From a virus, in the IMG/VR virus record IMGVR_UViG_3300027779_001746, positions 1 to 20,273 of that record: DNA of 20,273 nucleotides, one strand, 5' to 3'. A program made the translations under genes and the position numbers. Positions 16,702 through 20,273 of the stretch are shown piece by piece; position 1 is the first letter of the stretch; each line of letters begins with the position of its first letter. The notes beneath the pieces were generated by a model. That model was not told where the DNA came from. It worked only from the letters and a program-made list of their open reading frames with translations, and ran no database searches.

Positions 16702-16706
16702 AAATA
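16699..16706 (+). promoter_or_regulatory. T4-type late promoter motif overlapping the tmRNA promoter
   Basis: The octamer TATAAATA is identical to the T4 late promoter consensus read by gp55 with gp33 and the sliding clamp. It overlaps the -10 box of the sigma70 promoter, so the RNA could be made both early by host polymerase and late by the phage-modified enzyme. The motif is short and AT-rich, so chance occurrence is possible, but the phage does encode gp33. Confidence 0.5.
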
Positions 16707-16771
16707 ATAAATTCGATGATGTTAACAAGATAAGAAGTATGGACGCGGGTTCGACTCCCGCCAGCTCCACC

Positions 16772-16808
16772 ATAAGCGTATTGTGAAAAGTAGCAGTACG
16801 CTTATGAT
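16772..16808 (+). other. Excised intervening segment of the tmRNA precursor
   Basis: Between the CCA end of the acceptor piece and the GGGG start of the coding piece lies a short segment with a perfect 9-bp inverted repeat, ATAAGCGTA (16772-16780) and TACGCTTAT (16797-16805), separated by 16 bases. In the precursor it would close into a hairpin extending the acceptor stem, and be removed by tRNA-processing enzymes such as RNase P at 16809. Confidence 0.8.
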
Positions 16809-16903
16809 GGGGCTGAACTGGTGATCGACATGCGACTGAAGGGTTAACGGAGAATCAGGCAATGCTGAAGCCTGTCATGTAGTAAAGAAGCAAAACCATA
16901 AAT

Positions 16904-16936
16904 GCAAACGATGAAGTTTTTGCACTAGCCGCATAG
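16904..16936 (+). other. tmRNA tag reading frame, ANDEVFALAA
   Basis: From the probable resume codon GCA (16904-16906) the frame reads ANDEVFALAA and stops at TAG (16934-16936). With the alanine carried by the tmRNA itself, the tag added to a stalled protein would be AANDEVFALAA. The AND start and ALAA end match tags that deliver proteins to ClpXP and related proteases. Confidence 0.9.
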
Positions 16937-17002
16937 GTTAGTTGAGGCATGGGAACCACCTTATAATCAAACGGTCCCACCACAATGTAGGAAGGATACT
17001 GT

Positions 17003-17623
17003 ATGTTATTACTACGAGAGAAGTTAGTATATACGGCAATGTTTTTTATACTTGCCAGTTATGCAACATTAAACCTAGTTCAGGCATTCGATACGTCTGA
17101 TATAATAGAAACAGAAGCAGTGGAAGAAACTGATCCACTTAAACAAATCTTTGATACCATTGATGAAATAGATTATAATAGTATTGTCGAAAGTACTATG
17201 CCAGATGCACATTGCCTAGCTACTAATATTTACTTTGAAGCTAGAGGTGAATCAGAAGCCGGTCAGATAGCAGTTGCTTTTGTCACATTGAATAGAGTAA
17301 GAAGTAGCAACTTTCCAAATGATATTTGTGATGTTGTATATCAAGCGCAACATTCAGAATGGTGGAAAGAACATAAGAACAAGTTAGTACCCATTAGACA
17401 CCGTTGTCAGTTTAGTTGGTATTGTGATGGTAAATCTGACAAAGTACATAATGAAGATGAGTATCTCCGTCTTCTGGAATTAGCATTTGAAGTGTTGATG
17501 GATAACCATACAGATAATACTGGTGGTGCTGTTTACTACCATGCGGATTACGTTGAGCCATATTGGGCAATAGCTTATAATAAGACAACGAGTATTGATG
17601 ATCATGTTTTTTACAGAGAGTAG
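17003..17623 (+). CDS. Cell wall hydrolase, SleB/CwlJ family
   Basis: A 206-residue protein from ATG 17003 with a strong AGGAAGGA ribosome-binding site that begins right at the end of the tmRNA. Residues 1-29 form a signal peptide or membrane anchor (basic start LLLREK, hydrophobic core, possible cleavage after LVQA). An acidic linker follows (residues 30-60). The SleB-type domain occupies about 70-200: CLATNIYFEARGES with the candidate catalytic Glu79, VAFVTLNRV, CDVVYQ and CQFSWYCDG. The family cleaves peptidoglycan glycan strands, like a lytic transglycosylase. The export signal suggests it acts in the periplasm, either during lysis or wall remodelling. Confidence 0.88.
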   Translation: MLLLREKLVYTAMFFILASYATLNLVQAFDTSDIIETEAVEETDPLKQIFDTIDEIDYNSIVESTMPDAHCLATNIYFEARGESEAGQIAVAFVTLNRVRSSNFPNDICDVVYQAQHSEWWKEHKNKLVPIRHRCQFSWYCDGKSDKVHNEDEYLRLLELAFEVLMDNHTDNTGGAVYYHADYVEPYWAIAYNKTTSIDDHVFYRE

Positions 17624-17626
17624 TTC

Positions 17627-18496
17627 TTGAATATTATAGTCACCGGCGGATGTGGATTTATTGGTTCACATCTTGTCGAGACTCTATTGATTATGGGTCA
17701 CAATATTCTAGTAATAGATGACATGCGATCTGGTAAATGGATCTGTAAAAGTCCTAATGTGATGTATATCAAGAAAGATGTGTGTGATGCAATTCTCCCA
17801 GAAGGAGACTTTGATGCTATTGTACATCTAGCAAACACTCCTAGAATTCGATTAGCCCTAGAACAACCTATTTTAGCATTGCGTAATAACATTGATCCAA
17901 CAATACATGTTGCAGACTGGGCAAGAAAGTTAAATTGCCGCTTGTATTTTGCGACATCTTCTAGTACAATATACTCAGACAAACTATCTAACCCGTACAC
18001 ACTGGGTAAGTCTGCCAGTGAAGATATCCTACAGATGTACGAGAAGATATACAATTTAAAATATAATCTGATGTACTTCTACAATGTCTACGGACCAAGA
18101 GAAGCAGATTATGGAGAACACAGTACTGTTATTCGCTGTTTCAAGAAAGCAGTCGTTGCAGGAGAACCATTGAGAATATTTGGCAGTGGGAGAAAGACGA
18201 GAGACTTTACCCACGTTGACGATGTTATTGATGGTATTATCATATTACTTAATACTGAAAGAAAACCAAAACACGCTCATCTGGGGACAGGCTCACCACA
18301 TTCTATAATGGAAGTAGCTACCGCATTTGATCAAAAATTCATACATGAGTTTAATCGTAGTGGGGAAGCAGAAGACACTTTGTGTAAGACACCCTATTCA
18401 CCATGTACGTTTGATGTTATACAATATATTACATCATGGAAGCAAGACTTCAACGAGTCGTTAGAGTACCTCGAAACCCAAAAGGATATAAACTAG
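17627..18496 (+). CDS. NAD-dependent epimerase/dehydratase (extended SDR)
   Basis: A 289-residue protein starting at TTG 17627, three bases after the previous stop. No ATG fits because the Rossmann motif VTGGCGFIGSH (GxxGxxG) begins only four residues in. The catalytic YxxxK pair is NPYTLGK (Tyr124, Lys128), with SSSTIYSD before it as the Ser/Thr segment, YFNVYGPRE-like YFYNVYGPRE after it, and DFTHVDDVIDG near the C-terminus. These marks are typical of UDP-glucose 4-epimerase and dTDP-glucose dehydratase relatives. At 289 residues it is slightly short. It probably alters the nucleotide sugar used by the cassette upstream, although it sits among replication genes. Confidence 0.9.
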   Translation: MNIIVTGGCGFIGSHLVETLLIMGHNILVIDDMRSGKWICKSPNVMYIKKDVCDAILPEGDFDAIVHLANTPRIRLALEQPILALRNNIDPTIHVADWARKLNCRLYFATSSSTIYSDKLSNPYTLGKSASEDILQMYEKIYNLKYNLMYFYNVYGPREADYGEHSTVIRCFKKAVVAGEPLRIFGSGRKTRDFTHVDDVIDGIIILLNTERKPKHAHLGTGSPHSIMEVATAFDQKFIHEFNRSGEAEDTLCKTPYSPCTFDVIQYITSWKQDFNESLEYLETQKDIN

Positions 18497-18784
18497 ATGC
18501 ACAAAGTAGTTGATAATGTAATAACCGACAAGCCTACAATGTCGGACGTATCTCTTATAACAAAAGAGTTCAGAACATCAAATGATTTTTCACAACACAT
18601 TGAGAAGATGGCTAATGTAACCAATAGCTATATCGATGCTGTCGTTGATTACTGTGAGAGGCGAGACATTGAAATTGAAAGTGTTAAGAAACTACTGTCA
18701 GTATCATTGAAAGATAAAATAAAGAATGAAGCTGAAGGGCTCAATATGCTGAAAGGCACCAAAGGCGGCAAGCTACCCATATGA
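18497..18784 (+). CDS. 33: Late transcription co-activator, gp33-like
   Basis: A 95-residue protein from ATG 18497, directly after the epimerase stop, with AAGGA upstream. In T4, gp33 bridges host RNA polymerase and the sliding clamp to activate late promoters together with gp55. The call rests on gene order (33-59-32 as in T4), size (T4 gp33 has 112 residues) and a helical, charged sequence containing FSQHIEKMANVTNSYIDAVVDYCE, typical of marine T4-like gp33. The hydrophobic C-terminal clamp-binding tail of T4 gp33 is not obvious here; it ends in GGKLPI. It overlaps gene 59 as ATGA. Confidence 0.78.
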   Translation: MHKVVDNVITDKPTMSDVSLITKEFRTSNDFSQHIEKMANVTNSYIDAVVDYCERRDIEIESVKKLLSVSLKDKIKNEAEGLNMLKGTKGGKLPI

Positions 18785-19383
18785 TCGATCCGTTTGAACT
18801 TTACAAATTGTATCTTGCTCTGAAACTACATTTCACCAAGAAAGATTATGACATCACCAAAACAAAAGGTGCTGTTAAAGTGAAGAGAGAAACCTTTCTG
18901 AAAAGAAGAGACTTAATATCGATTCGTAAATTGGCTAGAGATTATAAGCGGGCTGAGATGATAGACTTTCTTGTAGCTAACTTTGTGTCTGGTGAGAAAT
19001 GGGGTGGACTGTTTGATGCTGAAGCTGGCAAGCGATATAAAGCCTGGCTTCAAAGGAAGACTAAGAGAGAGTACATCTTTGAACAAGACGTAGATAAGAT
19101 ACTACTGGAGATGGAGAAGCATGAGATATCTAATCCTTTTTATGCAAAAAACTCTCAACACCCCTTGACATTCAGACTTTATTTTGCTAATATAGTTACT
19201 ATAGAATCATTAGTGATACTTGATAAAAGTTTCAACTATGCAGATTCTAACTCGGAAGATATTTTTATGGATGATCTATGTTTGATCATTAAGAAGTATC
19301 GACCGTTTATAAGAATAACAGACAAGATGAAGTCCGTTATAACACCTCTTGAAACCATTATAAATAAGGATGTAGAGTTCTAA
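18781..19383 (+). CDS. 59: Replicative helicase loader, gp59-like
   Basis: A 200-residue protein from ATG 18781. In T4, gp59 loads the gp41 helicase onto gp32-coated forked DNA and links recombination to replication. The pattern DPFELYKLYLALKLHF near the start, then KKDYDITK, a KRRD motif near residue 41, LARDYKR and FLVANFVSGEKW, matches T4 gp59 (VYKLYLMIKQH, KYDVIKY, KRRD, LSEKYK, ISNLVAN) in order and spacing. Length is close to T4's 217. Neighbouring genes 33 and 32 support the call. The stop overlaps the next start by one base (TAATG). Confidence 0.9.
   Translation: MIDPFELYKLYLALKLHFTKKDYDITKTKGAVKVKRETFLKRRDLISIRKLARDYKRAEMIDFLVANFVSGEKWGGLFDAEAGKRYKAWLQRKTKREYIFEQDVDKILLEMEKHEISNPFYAKNSQHPLTFRLYFANIVTIESLVILDKSFNYADSNSEDIFMDDLCLIIKKYRPFIRITDKMKSVITPLETIINKDVEF
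19359..19366 (+). promoter_or_regulatory. T4-type late promoter motif ahead of the gene 32 region
   Basis: An exact TATAAATA lies inside the end of gene 59, 16 bases before the start of the next small gene. Transcription would begin near 19373 and include the small gene and gene 32. T4 also has promoters within gene 59 for gene 32. Confidence 0.5.
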
Positions 19384-19598
19384 TGAGCAAGAAAAAGCGC
19401 AGTCATAGAAATGTGAGTGATGAGCGCCGTGTTAGGAAAGTTGATAGTGAATTAAAAACACCACTTGACAAGTACAAGCACATACTATATAATGATTACT
19501 TGTATGATGAAGATGACTTTTATTATGATACAAATACAAACCATACTTCGCAAATACATCGCAATAAAACCCAATATAACGCATATACGGAGAAATAA
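19383..19598 (+). CDS. Hypothetical protein, 71 residues
   Basis: Not recognised. It starts at ATG 19383, overlapping the gene 59 stop by one base, and ends two bases before gene 32. The first 20 residues are strongly basic (KKKRSHRN, DERRVRK); the middle is acidic and tyrosine-rich (DYLYDEDDFYYD); the tail is polar. It looks unstructured, with a charge layout suited to binding nucleic acid or another replication protein. In T4 no gene sits at this exact place between 59 and 32, so it is an insertion in the conserved block. Confidence 0.65.
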   Translation: MSKKKRSHRNVSDERRVRKVDSELKTPLDKYKHILYNDYLYDEDDFYYDTNTNHTSQIHRNKTQYNAYTEK

Positions 19599-19600
19599 AT

Positions 19601-20273
19601 ATGTCTTTTAGCAACCTTTCTGACCTACGATCTGCACGTGGTAACTTTGACTCTCTAATGAAAGAAGTAGAGAAGATGAACACAAATACTAACCAGTCTA
19701 ATAAAGACGATGGTAATATTTGGAAGCCCACTGTCGATACTGCGGGTAATGGCTACGCTGTTATTCGATTCCTTCCAGCCCCTCAAGGAGAAGATTTGCC
19801 TTGGGTACGCATGTGGAATCACGGCTTTCAAGGACCCACTGGAAAGTGGTACATTGAAAACTCACTAACCACTCTTCAACAGCAAGATCCTGTGTCTGAA
19901 CTGAACAGCGAATTGTGGAACAGTGGTTCTGATGCAAGCAAAGAGATTGCGCGGAAGCAAAAACGTAGGCTTGCTTATTACGCCAACATCATGATTGTCC
20001 AAGATCCATCTGCACCTGAAAATGAAGGTAAAGTTTTCATGTACAAGTTTGGTAAGAAAATCTTTGATAAGATTATGGAAGCAATGAAGCCAGAGTTTCA
20101 GGATGAGACTCCTCTAAATCCTTTTGATTTCTGGGACGGTGTAAACTTTAAACTCAAGATTCGTCAAGTTGAAGGTTATCGCAACTACGACAAGTCAGAG
20201 TTTGAACAAACGCCAGTAGCAGTCGCAGAAGGTGATGAAGCGATTGAAGCAATTTGGAAACAGCAACACTCTC
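19601..20273 (+). CDS. 32: Single-stranded DNA-binding protein gp32 (3' end outside window)
   Basis: ATG 19601 follows a GGAG ribosome-binding site; 224 residues are visible before the window ends. In T4, gp32 coats single-stranded DNA at forks and recombination intermediates. Matches to T4 gp32 include NGYAVIRFLPAP, NHGFQGPTGKWYIE, YYANIMIVQDPSAPENEGKVF, YKFGKKIFDKI and LKIRQVEGYRNYDKSEF, covering the OB-fold core in order. The region that carries the zinc-binding Cys residues in T4 reads ENSLTTLQQQDPVSELN here, and no Cys occurs in the visible part, so the zinc site seems absent. The acidic C-terminal tail lies beyond the window. Confidence 0.96.
   Translation, partial: MSFSNLSDLRSARGNFDSLMKEVEKMNTNTNQSNKDDGNIWKPTVDTAGNGYAVIRFLPAPQGEDLPWVRMWNHGFQGPTGKWYIENSLTTLQQQDPVSELNSELWNSGSDASKEIARKQKRRLAYYANIMIVQDPSAPENEGKVFMYKFGKKIFDKIMEAMKPEFQDETPLNPFDFWDGVNFKLKIRQVEGYRNYDKSEFEQTPVAVAEGDEAIEAIWKQQHS

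Larger units (their letters stand above)
16716..16986 (+). ncRNA. ssrA: Circularly permuted (two-piece) tmRNA
   Basis: The 3' acceptor half precedes the 5' coding half, the order of split tmRNAs. The acceptor piece (about 16716-16772) has a T arm GCGGG-TTCGACT-CCCGC (16745-16761), then CAGCTCC and an encoded ACCA (16769-16772). The coding piece starts at 16809 with GGGGCTG, which pairs with CAGCTCC over 7 bp including the G3-U70 wobble that specifies alanine. The pieces also pair through CATGC (16829-16833) with GTATG (16737-16741) and GTTAAC (16843-16848) with GTTAAC (16721-16726), forming helix P2. CAGGC/GCCTG (16856-16874) with a possible TGCT/AGCA loop contact resembles pseudoknot 1, ahead of the tag frame. 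A TGGGAACC/GGTCCCA hairpin (16950-16979) lies near the 3' end. With SmpB it would rescue stalled ribosomes. Outer ends are estimates. Confidence 0.93.

Noticed and set aside
16950-16979. TGGGAACC/GGTCCCA hairpin as a transcription terminator
   Set aside because: No T-run follows and the next gene's ribosome-binding site is just downstream; it fits better as part of the tmRNA coding piece.

Overview
The window is a segment of a tailed phage genome of the marine T4-like type. The right end carries the T4 replication and late-transcription block in its classic order: gene 33 (late transcription co-activator), gene 59 (helicase loader), a small unknown gene, then gene 32 (ssDNA-binding protein, cut by the window end). 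PhoH, a PD-(D/E)XK exonuclease and a SleB-type cell wall hydrolase lie beside it, as is common in marine T4-like phages. Every gene is on the + strand, most overlap by 1 to 20 bases, and the DNA is AT-rich. The host is probably an alphaproteobacterium: the phage encodes a circularly permuted (two-piece) tmRNA whose tag reads ANDEVFALAA, an alphaproteobacterial style. Some betaproteobacteria and picocyanobacteria also have permuted tmRNA, so the host is an inference.

Left and centre (1-14770) hold an unusual biosynthetic cassette. It opens with five tandem overlapping radical SAM genes (the first cut by the window edge), all paralogues with a Cys-rich N-terminal twitch-like region, a CxxxCxxC cluster motif and a GGEP motif. 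Then come a glycosyltransferase-like protein, a UDP-glucose/GDP-mannose dehydrogenase-family protein, a 37-residue basic micro-protein, a NodU/CmcH-type carbamoyltransferase, a small 2OG-Fe(II) oxygenase-like protein, a half-length DegT-type aminotransferase, a glycine-amidinotransferase-like enzyme with an intact Asp/His/Cys triad, a fusion of an SGNH hydrolase with a second copy of the glycosyltransferase-like domain, and a second SGNH-like protein. A TTG-started NAD-dependent epimerase further right (17627-18496) may belong to the same pathway. Together these suggest synthesis or remodelling of a decorated sugar or cyclitol (oxidised, aminated, amidinated, carbamoylated, acylated), for the host surface, the virion or possibly DNA. 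The substrate cannot be read from the sequence.

The middle right (14779-17623) holds an unknown 102-residue gene, phoH, a textbook sigma70 promoter ahead of the exonuclease gene, and the tmRNA locus. The tmRNA has its own sigma70-like promoter (TTGACA, 17-base spacer, TATTAT) with an exact T4-type late promoter motif (TATAAATA) overlapping its -10 box. A second exact TATAAATA lies ahead of the small gene preceding gene 32. No tRNA, CRISPR array, insertion sequence or integrase was seen.
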